64,000 nucleotides of DNA from Streptomyces sp. NBC_01669 (lineage in GTDB: Bacteria > Actinomycetota > Actinomycetes > Streptomycetales > Streptomycetaceae), in contig NZ_JAPEQG010000001.1 in the NCBI RefSeq assembly GCF_026339735.1, forward strand, positions 5,394,001 to 5,458,000. Direction: 5' to 3'. A program made the translations under genes and the position numbers. The notes under the pieces were generated by a model. The model was not told where the DNA came from, made no database searches, and worked only from the letters and a program-made list of their open reading frames with translations. Shown in pieces: positions 27,212-37,971 of the stretch. Numbering within the stretch: the stretch's first letter is position 1; every line of letters starts with the position of its first letter.

Positions 27212-28188
27212 GCAAGCCCCAGAAGAAGTACCTGGTCACGGGTGGCGCGGGATATGTCGGCAGCGTGGTTGCCGCGCATCTTCTGGAGGCCGGTCACGCG
27301 GTGACCGTCCTCGACGACCTGTCGACCGGGTTCCGGGAGGGTGTCCCGGCCGGGGCCGAGTTCATCGAGGGCCGCATCCAGGACGCGGCCCGCTGGCTGG
27401 ACTCCTCCTACGACGGGGTGCTGCACTTCGCCGCGTACTCCCAGGTCGGCGAGTCCGTCACCGACCCGGAGAAGTACTGGGTGAACAACGTCGGCGGATC
27501 CACCGCGCTGCTCGCCGCCATGCGCGACGCGGGGGTCCGCACCCTGGTCTTCTCCTCCACCGCCGCGACCTACGGCGAACCGGTCTCCAGCCCCATCACG
27601 GAGTCCGACCCGACCGCGCCCACCAACCCGTACGGCGCCACCAAGCTGGCCGTCGACCACATGATCACCGGCGAGGCGGCCGCTCACGGACTGGCCGCGG
27701 TCTCGCTGCGGTACTTCAACGTGGCGGGTGCGTACGGCAGTTGCGGCGAACGCCACAGCCCGGAGTCGCACCTCATCCCGCTCGTGCTCCAGGTCGCGCT
27801 CGGGCAGCGCGAGTCGATCTCCGTGTACGGCGACGACTACCCGACCCCCGACGGGACCTGCGTACGCGACTACATCCACGTCGCCGATCTTGCCGAGGCC
27901 CACCTCCTCGCCCTGGACGCGGCAACCGCGGGCGAGCACCTGATCTGCAACCTCGGCAACGGCAACGGCTTCTCGGTGCGCGAGGTCATCGAGACCGTCC
28001 GCAAGGTCACCGGTCACCCGGTCCCCGAGACCGCGGCCCCGCGCCGCGCCGGTGACCCCGCGGTACTGGTCGCCTCCGCCGCCACCGCCAGGGAGCGGCT
28101 CGGCTGGCAGCCGTCCCGCGCCGACCTGGCCGGAATCGTCTCCGACGCCTGGACGTTCGCCCGCCGAGAGGAGCTCACCACCCCATGA
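27208..28188 (+). CDS. galE: UDP-glucose 4-epimerase
   Basis: 326-residue extended SDR enzyme that interconverts UDP-glucose and UDP-galactose with bound NAD. VTGGAGYVGSVVAAHL is the NAD-binding motif; STAATYGEP holds the catalytic Ser/Thr; NPYGATKLAVD has the YxxxK pair; RYFNVAGA follows. The GTG start overlaps galT and the stop overlaps galK, each by 4 nt, giving a tightly coupled operon. UDP-galactose also feeds exopolysaccharide synthesis. Confidence 0.96.
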   Translation: MSKPQKKYLVTGGAGYVGSVVAAHLLEAGHAVTVLDDLSTGFREGVPAGAEFIEGRIQDAARWLDSSYDGVLHFAAYSQVGESVTDPEKYWVNNVGGSTALLAAMRDAGVRTLVFSSTAATYGEPVSSPITESDPTAPTNPYGATKLAVDHMITGEAAAHGLAAVSLRYFNVAGAYGSCGERHSPESHLIPLVLQVALGQRESISVYGDDYPTPDGTCVRDYIHVADLAEAHLLALDAATAGEHLICNLGNGNGFSVREVIETVRKVTGHPVPETAAPRRAGDPAVLVASAATARERLGWQPSRADLAGIVSDAWTFARREELTTP

Positions 28189-29351
28189 CCGACAACGCTG
28201 AGCTGGTCGCCGCTTTCACCGAGTTGTACGGCACCGCCCCCGAAGGAGTCTGGGCGGCCCCCGGCCGGGTCAACCTGATCGGCGAGTACACCGACTTCAA
28301 CGACGGTTTCGTGATGCCGCTCGCGCTGCCGCACACCGCGCGCGCGGCCGTCGCCCGCCGCACCGACGGCGAGCTGCGGCTGCACTCCACCGACGTGCCG
28401 GGCGGTGTCGTCCAGCTGCGGGTCGACGAGCTCGCACCGCACGAGGGCCACGGCTGGGCGGCGTACCCGGCCGGTGTCGTCTGGGCCCTGCGCGAGGCGG
28501 GCCACCGGATCACCGGCGCGGACATCCAGCTGACCTCGACCGTCCCGACCGGCGCCGGGCTCTCCTCGTCGGCCGCCCTCGAAGTGGTCACCGCACTCGC
28601 GCTGAACGACCTCTTCGGACTCGGCCTGTCCGCACCCGAGCTGGCGGTGCTGGCGCAGCGCGCCGAGAACGCGTTCGTCGGCGTGCCGTGCGGGGTCATG
28701 GACCAGATGGCGTCGGCGTGCTGCGTCGAGGGCCACGCCCTGCATCTGGACACCCGCGACCTCACACAGCGCCAGGTCCCGTTCGACCTGGCCGCGCACG
28801 GTCTCCAGCTGCTGGTGGTCGACACCCGGGTCAAGCACGCGCTGGGCGACGGTGCGTACGCGGAGCGGCGGGCCGGCTGCGAGGCGGGCGCCCGGGCGCT
28901 GGGCATGGGGACGCTGCGCGATCTTCCGTACGAGGGTCTGGACGCCGCGCTCGACACGCTCGCCGAGTCCGGCGCGGACGAGTCGGTCGTGCGGTACGTA
29001 CGCCATGTGGTCAGCGACAACGCGCGGGTGGAGCAGGTCATCGCACTGCTCGACGCGGGCGAGGTGCGGGCGGCGGGACCGGTCCTCACCGCGGGTCATG
29101 TCTCGCTCCGCGACGATCTGCGGGTCTCCTGCCCGGAACTGGACCTGGTGGTCTCGACGGCGAACGCGTCCGGGGCGCTCGGTGCGCGGATGACTGGCGG
29201 CGGGTTCGGTGGTTCGGCGATCGTGCTGGTGGACGAGGCGGACGCGGACGCGGTCACCAAGTCGGTGCTGGAGGCGTTCACCTCGCACGGGTACGCGACG
29301 CCCGGCGTCTTCCCGGCGGTCCCGTCGGCAGGTGCCCGTCGCATCGGGTGA
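28185..29351 (+). CDS. galK: Galactokinase
   Basis: 388-residue GHMP kinase that phosphorylates galactose at C1. The signature APGRVNLIGEYTDFNDGF is at the N-terminus. The ATP loop TVPTGAGLSSSAALEV is central, and MTGGGFGGSAIVLV is the third GHMP motif. The ATG overlaps the galE stop. Its last 74 nt overlap the convergent acetyltransferase gene on the other strand, so no terminator separates the two. Confidence 0.96.
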   Translation: MTDNAELVAAFTELYGTAPEGVWAAPGRVNLIGEYTDFNDGFVMPLALPHTARAAVARRTDGELRLHSTDVPGGVVQLRVDELAPHEGHGWAAYPAGVVWALREAGHRITGADIQLTSTVPTGAGLSSSAALEVVTALALNDLFGLGLSAPELAVLAQRAENAFVGVPCGVMDQMASACCVEGHALHLDTRDLTQRQVPFDLAAHGLQLLVVDTRVKHALGDGAYAERRAGCEAGARALGMGTLRDLPYEGLDAALDTLAESGADESVVRYVRHVVSDNARVEQVIALLDAGEVRAAGPVLTAGHVSLRDDLRVSCPELDLVVSTANASGALGARMTGGGFGGSAIVLVDEADADAVTKSVLEAFTSHGYATPGVFPAVPSAGARRIG

Positions 29352-29787
29352 AGGTCTTCGTCAGGATGAACTCGGTGACTCCGGGCGGGTAGTTGTCGAC
29401 CTGCCCGATCACCTCGTAGCCCCGCTTCCGGTAGAAGTCCGGAGCCTGGAAACCCCAGGTCTCCAGCCGGGAGCGGGCGCAGCCGCGGTCCGCCACGGCC
29501 ACCCGTTCCGCCTCGGCGAGCAGTTGCGAGCCGAGGCCGGAACCGCGGTGGAGCGGGTCGACCCAGAGCAGATCCACATGGAGCCAGTAGGCCCAGGTGC
29601 GCCCGGCCAGTCCACCCGCCAGCGCACCGTCGCCGTCCATCGCCCAGACCTCCAGCGGGAGTTCGCGCTCGGCCGGCGTGGCGAGGAGTGCGCGGAGCTC
29701 CGGGGAACATTCCGTATTGCTGTGATGCAGCCGCTCACCCAGCAGAAGGCGACGCTCTTTGTCTACTTCTGTCTCAAGACGAAACAT
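29278..29787 (-). CDS. GNAT family N-acetyltransferase
   Basis: 169-residue acetyltransferase. The core has LLWVDPLHRGSGLGSQLLAEAE, whose R-G-S-G-L-G loop binds acetyl-CoA. After it comes the typical LETWGFQAPDFYRKRGYEVIG segment with the C-terminal Tyr. Acceptor unknown. The ATG at 29787 is chosen with AAGG upstream; a GTG six codons earlier is possible. Its Arg-rich 3' end runs 74 nt into the end of galK on the other strand, an unusually long convergent overlap. Confidence 0.82.
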   Translation of the reverse strand: MFRLETEVDKERRLLLGERLHHSNTECSPELRALLATPAERELPLEVWAMDGDGALAGGLAGRTWAYWLHVDLLWVDPLHRGSGLGSQLLAEAERVAVADRGCARSRLETWGFQAPDFYRKRGYEVIGQVDNYPPGVTEFILTKTFTRCDGHLPTGPPGRRRASRTRAR

Positions 29788-30067
29788 GAACCACACCTTA
29801 AACACCTAGGTCCATCAGTTCTGTGAATTGCCTTCCGCTCCGGGCCCCCGGCCGTACGCTGATGCACAGCACCGGTGGGGGCCGGTGCTGATTCAGGGGT
29901 ACGAGACAGTCGGGCACGACGCCCGGGGCGGGGTGGCAGTCGGTACACGGCGGCGGCCGTAGAACTGCGGTTCACCCTCATCGCTCCGGGCGTCGTGCCC
30001 GCACTGGTCCGTCCCGTTCGGGGGGTCCTGGGGTGGCCCCGGGGCAGATGGCTGTGTGGGGGTACCT

Positions 30068-30853
30068 GTGGTTCGTATCCGGGTTCTCGTGGTGGATGAC
30101 CACCGCATTTTCGCCGAGTCGCTCGCGGCGGCACTCGCGGCGGAACCGGACGTGGAGGTGGCGGCGGCGGGCAGCGGCCCGGCCGCGCTTCGGTGTCTGG
30201 AGCGCGCGGCCGCCGAAGGCCGTAGGTACGACGTGATTCTCGTCGATGCCGAACTGGGCATCCTGCCGGCGGCCACGGGACGTACCGTTCCCGGCCCGGT
30301 GCCGGTCCCCGCCCCGAGAAGTGGGGAACACGTCCCGGTCGACGGGATCTCGCTGGTCGCCGGGGTCCGTTCGGGCCAGCCGTCCGTCCGTACGGTGGTG
30401 CTCGCCGAGAAGGACGACCCGCGCCGGGCCGCGCTGGCGCTGCAGGCCGGGGCCTCCGGCTGGGTCGCCAAGGACTGCTCGCTGCAGCGGCTGCTCACGG
30501 TCATCCGGGGGGTGCTCCGCGACGAGACGCATTTGCCTCCGGCGCTGCTCACCGGTGTCCTGCGCGAGCTGACGGCAGCCCGCAAGCACCGCACCGAGAG
30601 CGAGCAGCTGGTCGAGTCGCTGACCCCGCGCGAGCGCGAGGTGCTGCGCTGCATGGTGGCGGGGCTGGGCCGCAAGGCGGTGGCGGAGCGGCTGTACCTC
30701 TCCCCGCACACAGTGCGTACGCATATGCAGAACGTGCTGGGGAAGCTGGGCGTGCACTCGACGCTGGCCGCGGTGGCGCTGGCCCGGCGCGCCGGTGTCG
30801 GACCGGCCGATCTATCCGGGAATGTTGTCGAACGGGGCGGTCAACTGGCGTAG
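30068..30853 (+). CDS. Orphan LuxR/NarL-type response regulator with enlarged receiver
   Basis: 261-residue protein. The receiver has Asp10-Asp11, phospho-acceptor Asp59 (YDVILVDAELG) and Lys134 (GWVAKDC). About 27 extra Pro/Gly-rich residues (near 64-90) lie between beta-3 and alpha-3, and Ala112 replaces the usual Thr/Ser. The C-terminus is a LuxR helix-turn-helix (LTPREREVLRCMVAGLGRKA, LSPHTVRTHMQNVLGKLGV). The GTG at 30068 follows GGGGG; a GTG at 30056 would add four residues. No kinase is adjacent; a possible partner is the orphan kinase near 44 kb. Its 3' end overlaps tamR, convergent, by 42 nt. Confidence 0.86.
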   Translation: MVRIRVLVVDDHRIFAESLAAALAAEPDVEVAAAGSGPAALRCLERAAAEGRRYDVILVDAELGILPAATGRTVPGPVPVPAPRSGEHVPVDGISLVAGVRSGQPSVRTVVLAEKDDPRRAALALQAGASGWVAKDCSLQRLLTVIRGVLRDETHLPPALLTGVLRELTAARKHRTESEQLVESLTPREREVLRCMVAGLGRKAVAERLYLSPHTVRTHMQNVLGKLGVHSTLAAVALARRAGVGPADLSGNVVERGGQLA

Positions 30854-31309
30854 CAGCCCGGCCAGTTCGCCGCGCTGGTGGCGGGAGAGCTCGCCGAGGA
30901 TGGCACGCTCCTGGGCGAGCAGTCCGGCCAGCGACTGGTCGGCCTTGTCGCGCCCCTCCGCGGTGAGCCGGACCAGCACGCCGCGCCGGTCGCTGGGGTC
31001 GGGGAGCCGTTCGACGAGGTTCTTCTTGGTCAGCCGGTCGATGCGGTTGGTCATCGTGCCCGAGGTGACCAGCGTCTGGGTGAGCAGCTGACCGGGGGAG
31101 AGCTGGTACGGGGCCCCGGCGCGGCGCAGCGACGTCAGTACGTCGAACTCCCACGGCTCGAGATTGTGCTCGGAGAAGGCGATCCGGCGGGCCCGGTCGA
31201 GGTGACGGGCAAGGCGTGAGACGCGGCTGAGCACCTCAAGTGGTTCCACGTCGAGGTCGGGGCGCTCGCGACGCCATGCAGCGACCAGTCGGTCAACCTC
31301 GTCCTCCAT
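30812..31309 (-). CDS. tamR: MarR-family regulator TamR
   Basis: 165-residue winged-helix repressor. The core runs from FSEHNLEPWEFDVLTSLRR to RLPDPSDRRGVLVRLTAEGR, with the D.SDRRG wing typical of MarR proteins. It is divergent from tam with a palindromic operator between the two genes. S. coelicolor TamR controls tam and central-metabolism genes (aconitase, isocitrate dehydrogenase) and responds to trans-aconitate and related acids under oxidative stress. The identical pairing with a Tam-type methyltransferase is the reason for the symbol. Confidence 0.88.
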   Translation of the reverse strand: MEDEVDRLVAAWRRERPDLDVEPLEVLSRVSRLARHLDRARRIAFSEHNLEPWEFDVLTSLRRAGAPYQLSPGQLLTQTLVTSGTMTNRIDRLTKKNLVERLPDPSDRRGVLVRLTAEGRDKADQSLAGLLAQERAILGELSRHQRGELAGLLRQLTAPFDNIPG

Positions 31310-31344
31310 GTGGATCAGTGTAAAGGGTCTGTCGACATGAAGTC

Positions 31345-31373
31345 TCTTGAATTCGAGTGTCTTGACATCAAGA
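31345..31373. promoter_or_regulatory. TamR-type operator
   Basis: Perfect palindrome TCTTGA-CA-TCAAGA at 31360-31373 in the tamR-tam gap, plus a weaker site TCTTGA-AT-TCGAGT at 31345-31358, 15 nt away. The position between divergent promoters fits joint autorepression of tamR and repression of tam. Confidence 0.75.
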
Positions 31374-31398
31374 TACTTCTGTGGCGATCCTGACTGTC

Positions 31399-32196
31399 AT
31401 GACGACACCGACCTGGGATCCGCAGCAGTACCTGCGCCACGCGGACCACCGCACCCGCCCGTTCCAGGATCTCCTGTTCCGCATCCCGGAGCCCCCGGCC
31501 GCCCCCACGCCCCGCATTGCGGACCTGGGCTGCGGCGCGGGCAACGTCACGGCACTCCTCGCGGCCCGCTGGCCGAGGGCCCGGATCACCGGGTACGACA
31601 ACTCCCCCCAGATGCTGGAGCGGGCCCGTGCCCACGCCACACCCCTCCTGGACTTCGCCGAGGCCGACGCGACGACCTGGACGCCGGCGGAACCGTACGA
31701 CCTGATCGTCTCCAATGCCCTGCTCCAGTGGGTTCCCGGCCACGCCGACCGCTTCCCCGACTGGCTGGACGGCATCACCCCGGGCGGCACGTTCGCCTTC
31801 CAGGTCCCCGGCAACTTCGACCAGCCCACCCACACCCTGATGCGCGAACTGGCGGAGTCCCCGCGCTGGCGTTCCCGCCTGACCGGCGTCCTGCGCCACG
31901 CCGACGCGGTCCTCAGCCCCGCCGCCTATCTGGACGCACTGACGGCCCCCGGCATCACGGCGGACGTCTGGGAGACCACGTACCTCCACCTCCTCCAGGG
32001 CGAGGACGCCGCCCTGGACTGGGTGAAGGGCACGGGCCTGCGCCCCGTCCTGACGGCGCTCGAGGACGACCCGGAGGCGCACGAGGCCTTCCTCACCGAA
32101 TACCGGGACCTGCTGCGCACCGCGTACCCGAAGGGTCCGCACGGCACGGTCTTCCCGTTCCGCCGCATCTTCGCCGTGGCCCACAAGGAGAAGTGA
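31399..32196 (+). CDS. tam: Trans-aconitate 2-methyltransferase
   Basis: 265-residue SAM-dependent methyltransferase. Motif I is IADLGCGAGNVTALLA; YDLIVSNALLQWVP and GGTFAFQVPGNFDQPTH are hallmarks of the Tam subfamily. Tam methylates trans-aconitate, a by-product of citrate dehydration that inhibits aconitase. The ATG at 31399 is preferred; a GTG at 31381 would add six residues but lies almost on the operator. The stop and the next start share one base (TGATG), so tam and the VOC gene are an operon. Confidence 0.9.
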   Translation: MTTPTWDPQQYLRHADHRTRPFQDLLFRIPEPPAAPTPRIADLGCGAGNVTALLAARWPRARITGYDNSPQMLERARAHATPLLDFAEADATTWTPAEPYDLIVSNALLQWVPGHADRFPDWLDGITPGGTFAFQVPGNFDQPTHTLMRELAESPRWRSRLTGVLRHADAVLSPAAYLDALTAPGITADVWETTYLHLLQGEDAALDWVKGTGLRPVLTALEDDPEAHEAFLTEYRDLLRTAYPKGPHGTVFPFRRIFAVAHKEK

Positions 32197-32561
32197 TGAT
32201 CGCCGCGGTGGACCACGTCCAACTGGCCGCTCCGGCAGGCTCGGAGCCCGCCCTGCGCACGTACTACGTGGACGTCCTGGGAATGACCGAACTCCCCAAG
32301 CCCCCGTTCCTGGCGGCCCGCGGCGGCTGCTGGTTCCAGGCGGGACCGGTTCAGCTGCACCTGGGCATCGAGGCCGACTTCCGTCCGGCGAAGAAGGCCC
32401 ACCCGGGGCTGCGCGTCACGGACATCGAGACGCTCGCGGAACGGCTGGAGGCACTCGGCGCGCAGGTGCAGTGGGACGCCGACCTGCCGGGGCACCGGCG
32501 CTTCTACTCCTACGACCCGGCGGGAAACCGGCTGGAGTTCCTGGAGCCGGTGGACGGGTGA
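32196..32561 (+). CDS. VOC superfamily (glyoxalase-like) protein
   Basis: 121-residue single-domain protein. The start MIAAVDHVQLAAPAGSE and the end FYSYDPAGNRLEFLEP show the paired beta-alpha-beta-beta-beta modules of the vicinal-oxygen-chelate fold. His7 and Glu116 are likely metal ligands. The family covers glyoxalases, ring-cleaving dioxygenases and fosfomycin-resistance enzymes. It is co-transcribed with tam; the actual reaction is unknown. Confidence 0.85.
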   Translation: MIAAVDHVQLAAPAGSEPALRTYYVDVLGMTELPKPPFLAARGGCWFQAGPVQLHLGIEADFRPAKKAHPGLRVTDIETLAERLEALGAQVQWDADLPGHRRFYSYDPAGNRLEFLEPVDG

Positions 32562-32622
32562 GCCGCGGAGCCGGTCGAGCGCGCGCGGGGTCCGATCCCG
32601 ATCGGTACGGCGTCACGGTGGG

Positions 32623-33027
32623 CTAGGCGCCGCTCAGGGCCCCGGTCACCTGCTCCAGATCCACCGGCATGACCGCGATCAGGACAGTCCCGTCCGACGA
32701 TGCGCACTCCACGATCCGGGAACCCGGATTGATGACCAGACCCTCACGTGTCGACACGGCGCGCACCGCGGTCCGGTGCAGATCGTCGGGGAGGACGACC
32801 GCCGACCTGCCGTAGGCGGGGCGCCAGGTCAGGGGCTTCGCGTGGGTCAGCAGCTGCCCGGGGCGCCAGCGGTTGCCGTGGGACGCCCGCTTGATCATGC
32901 ACGGGATCCCGGTCGGTGCTCCGTCGGCCGCCCGCGCCGACCGCTGCCGGTGTCTGCGGCGGATCAGCATGCCGACGAGAGAACCGACGACGCCGAGCAC
33001 CACACAATCGATCACGAATTCGATCAC
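32623..33027 (-). CDS. Small membrane protein, DUF2550-like
   Basis: 134-residue protein with one N-terminal helix (FVIDCVVLGVVGSLVGMLI) followed by RRRHRQRS and a soluble domain with CMIKR, WRPGQLL and VVLPDDLHRTAVRAVS. This layout resembles actinobacterial DUF2550 proteins, but the match is by eye only. A GTG at 33027 is chosen, starting at the helix; the frame is open about 77 codons further but that part is low-complexity. An inverted repeat covers the start codon. It converges on the VOC gene and follows the TetR gene on the same strand. Confidence 0.6.
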   Translation of the reverse strand: MIEFVIDCVVLGVVGSLVGMLIRRRHRQRSARAADGAPTGIPCMIKRASHGNRWRPGQLLTHAKPLTWRPAYGRSAVVLPDDLHRTAVRAVSTREGLVINPGSRIVECASSDGTVLIAVMPVDLEQVTGALSGA

Positions 33028-33046
33028 ACCTGTATTGAAACAGGTG
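33027..33046. promoter_or_regulatory. Inverted repeat over a start codon
   Basis: CACCTGT-ATTGAA-ACAGGTG: 7-bp perfect arms with a 6-nt spacer. It lies directly at the GTG of the DUF2550-like gene, so it could be an operator or an RNA hairpin hiding the start. Confidence 0.4.
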
Positions 33047-33134
33047 AGGGACGCCGAAGGGACGAGCGCGAGCCGTCCCGGCCCGCCGCCCGTCCGGCAC
33101 CGCCGTGCGGCGTGCGGTGCCGGCTCCCGTCGGG

Positions 33135-33821
33135 TCAGCTCTTCCGGTGGCCTATCAGGCGCGGCTTCGACTCCAGGTTCTCCAGGCCGTGCCAGGCCAG
33201 GTTCACCAGATGCGCCGCCACCTCCGCCTTCTTCGGCTTGCGGACGTTCAGCCACCACTGACCCGTCAGCGCCACCATGCCGACCAGCGCCTGCGCGTAC
33301 AGCGGGGCGAGCTTCGGGTCGAAGCCGCGGGCCTTGAACTCCAGCCCCAGGATGTCCTCGACCTGCGTGGCGATGTCGCTGATCAGGGATGCGAACGTGC
33401 CCGTCGACTGGGCGACCGGGGAGTCGCGGACCAGGATGCGGAAGCCGTCCGTGTACGTCTCGATGTAGTCGAGCAGCGCGAACGCGGCCTGTTCCAGGAG
33501 TTCGCGCGGGTGGCCGGCGGTCAGGGCGCCGGTGACCATGTCGAGGAGCTGGCGCATCTCGCGGTCGACCACGACGGCGTACAGGCCCTCCTTGCCGCCG
33601 AAGTGTTCGTAGACGACCGGCTTGGAGACGCCGGCGCGCGCCGCGATCTCCTCCACCGAGGTGCCTTCGAAGCCCTTGTCGGCGAAGAGGGTGCGGCCGA
33701 TGTCCAGCAGCTGTTCGCGGCGCTCCTTGCCGGTCATCCTCACCCGGCGGGCACGCCGGGTGGAGGAGGGACGGTTCTTCTCGCTGCTCGTGCTGCCGTC
33801 GGTCGCCACATCGTCAATCAT
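33135..33821 (-). CDS. TetR-family regulator coupled to the desaturase
   Basis: 228-residue regulator. After about 30 Ser/Arg-rich residues comes the helix-turn-helix RREQLLDIGRTLFADKGFEG through GVSKPVVYEHFGGKEGLY. The helical ligand-binding domain ends in VNLAWHGLENL. Its start overlaps the desaturase stop by 4 nt, so the two are one transcript. A palindrome before the desaturase is a likely target, giving feedback control of membrane fluidity genes; the ligand is probably an acyl-CoA, an inference from TetR desaturase regulators in other actinobacteria. Confidence 0.85.
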   Translation of the reverse strand: MIDDVATDGSTSSEKNRPSSTRRARRVRMTGKERREQLLDIGRTLFADKGFEGTSVEEIAARAGVSKPVVYEHFGGKEGLYAVVVDREMRQLLDMVTGALTAGHPRELLEQAAFALLDYIETYTDGFRILVRDSPVAQSTGTFASLISDIATQVEDILGLEFKARGFDPKLAPLYAQALVGMVALTGQWWLNVRKPKKAEVAAHLVNLAWHGLENLESKPRLIGHRKS

Positions 33822-34819
33822 GCCGCGTCGGCGTGCGCGGACTCGCGCCGGGAGTCGATCCGGCGGGACTCGATCCGGGCGGAGTCCGGCCAGCGCACGT
33901 CGTACGCCCAGCCGGGCCTCTCGAACCAGCGGATCAGCCGGGCACTGGAGTCGACCTGGCCCTTCATCACCCCGTGCCGGGCGCTCGTCGGATCCGCGTG
34001 GTGCAGGTTGTGCCACGACTCGCCGCAGGAGAGGACCGCCAGCCACCACACATTGCCGGACCGGTCACGGGACTTGAACGGGCGCTTGCCGACCGCGTGG
34101 CAGATGGAGTTGATCGACCAGGTGACGTGGTGCAGAAGCGCCACCCGTACGAGAGAGCCCCAGAAGAACGCCGTCGCCGCTCCCCACCACGACATCGTCA
34201 CCAGACCGCCGACCAGCGGCGGGATCGCCAGCGACGCGATCGTGAAGGTGAGGAAGTGGCGGGAGATCCCGCGGATCGCCGGGTCCTTGATCAGGTCCGG
34301 GGCGTACTTCTGCTGCGGGGTCTGCTCCTCGTCGAACATCCAGCCGATGTGGGCCCACCACAGCCCCTTCATCAGGGCAGGGAGCGTCTCGCCGAACCGC
34401 CACGGCGAGTGCGGGTCGCCCTCGGCGTCGGAGAAGCGGTGGTGCTTGCGGTGGTCGGCCACCCAGCGCACCAGCGGGCCTTCCACGGCCAGCGATCCGG
34501 CAACGGCCAGGGCGATGCGGAGCGGGCGCTTCGCCTTGAAGGAGCCATGGGTGAAGTAGCGGTGGAAGCCGATCGTGATGCCGTGGCAGCCGATGAAGTA
34601 CATGGCGACCAGCAGACCCAGATCGAGCCAGCTCACACCGTGGCCCCAGGCCAGCGGCACCGCCGCGACCAGGGCCACGAACGGCACCACGATGAACAGC
34701 AGCAGGGCGATCTGCTCGATCGACCGCTTGTTGTCGCCGCCCAGCGTGGCGGAAGGGAGGGTCGGACCGTCGGCCGCCGGCGTCGGGGCGTCGTCGATCA
34801 CATCGGGGCTGGTGTTCAT
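33818..34819 (-). CDS. Membrane fatty acid desaturase (acyl-CoA delta-9 type)
   Basis: 333-residue integral membrane di-iron enzyme that inserts a double bond into saturated acyl chains using O2 and electrons from a reductase. The three histidine boxes are complete: HRYFTH (86-91), HRKHH (123-127) and HNLHH (270-274). Four membrane helices flank them. The last 20 residues are charged and variable. ATG at 34819 with AGGGGA 8 nt upstream. First of a two-gene unit with the TetR regulator. Confidence 0.92.
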   Translation of the reverse strand: MNTSPDVIDDAPTPAADGPTLPSATLGGDNKRSIEQIALLLFIVVPFVALVAAVPLAWGHGVSWLDLGLLVAMYFIGCHGITIGFHRYFTHGSFKAKRPLRIALAVAGSLAVEGPLVRWVADHRKHHRFSDAEGDPHSPWRFGETLPALMKGLWWAHIGWMFDEEQTPQQKYAPDLIKDPAIRGISRHFLTFTIASLAIPPLVGGLVTMSWWGAATAFFWGSLVRVALLHHVTWSINSICHAVGKRPFKSRDRSGNVWWLAVLSCGESWHNLHHADPTSARHGVMKGQVDSSARLIRWFERPGWAYDVRWPDSARIESRRIDSRRESAHADAA

Positions 34820-35173
34820 GGGGAGTCCCCTGGAGGGTGAAGAGGAGTACGAGGGACAACTCTGGCTACGCATCCGTAACCTACGGTTTCGTAAGTATGG
34901 CAGCGCGGAGGCCTGCTGCACGAGAGCTGAGCCGTCGGAGCTATCGCCCCACCGGGCCGACGAGGGCTGCGGGCAACGCCGACGGCACGGACACCTATCC
35001 TGGAAGCGTCGGACAGCGCGGTCCGCACTCTGCTTTCCCGGGGCAGCGGCAGCACCGCTGCAGCCGCGGGCCCCGGACCCCCTGACAGACGTGCCCACCC
35101 GTCTCCCGCCGTCACCCTTGTGGGGAGACGCTTCGCGACGCACCTCCTCAATCACTGCAAGGAGCCGCACACT
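34820..35173. other. Divergent control region, desaturase / ppc
   Basis: 354 bp without a gene. It holds the TetR-type palindrome described separately on the desaturase side. On the ppc side it holds a GC-rich leader ending in AAGGAG. No convincing ppc promoter hexamers were found by eye. Confidence 0.5.
34874..34895. promoter_or_regulatory. Predicted TetR operator upstream of the desaturase
   Basis: Imperfect palindrome CGTAACC-TAC-GGTTTCG (six of seven arm positions pair), extended by CC before it and TAAG after it, about 55 nt before the desaturase start. It is the clearest TetR-like site in this gap. Confidence 0.5.
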
Positions 35174-37903
<2,730 letters not shown>

Positions 37904-37923
37904 CCATGTCGCCCCAGCACGAC

Positions 37924-37957
37924 AGTGCCCCCACCGGACGCATCCGGTGGGGGCACT
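37924..37957. terminator. Bidirectional terminator between ppc and the LAETG gene
   Basis: 15-bp perfect stem (AGTGCCCCCACCGGA and complement) with a 4-nt loop CGCA. It lies between the convergent ppc and surface-protein genes. Confidence 0.85.
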
Positions 37958-37971
37958 CCGCTGCGCGGACG

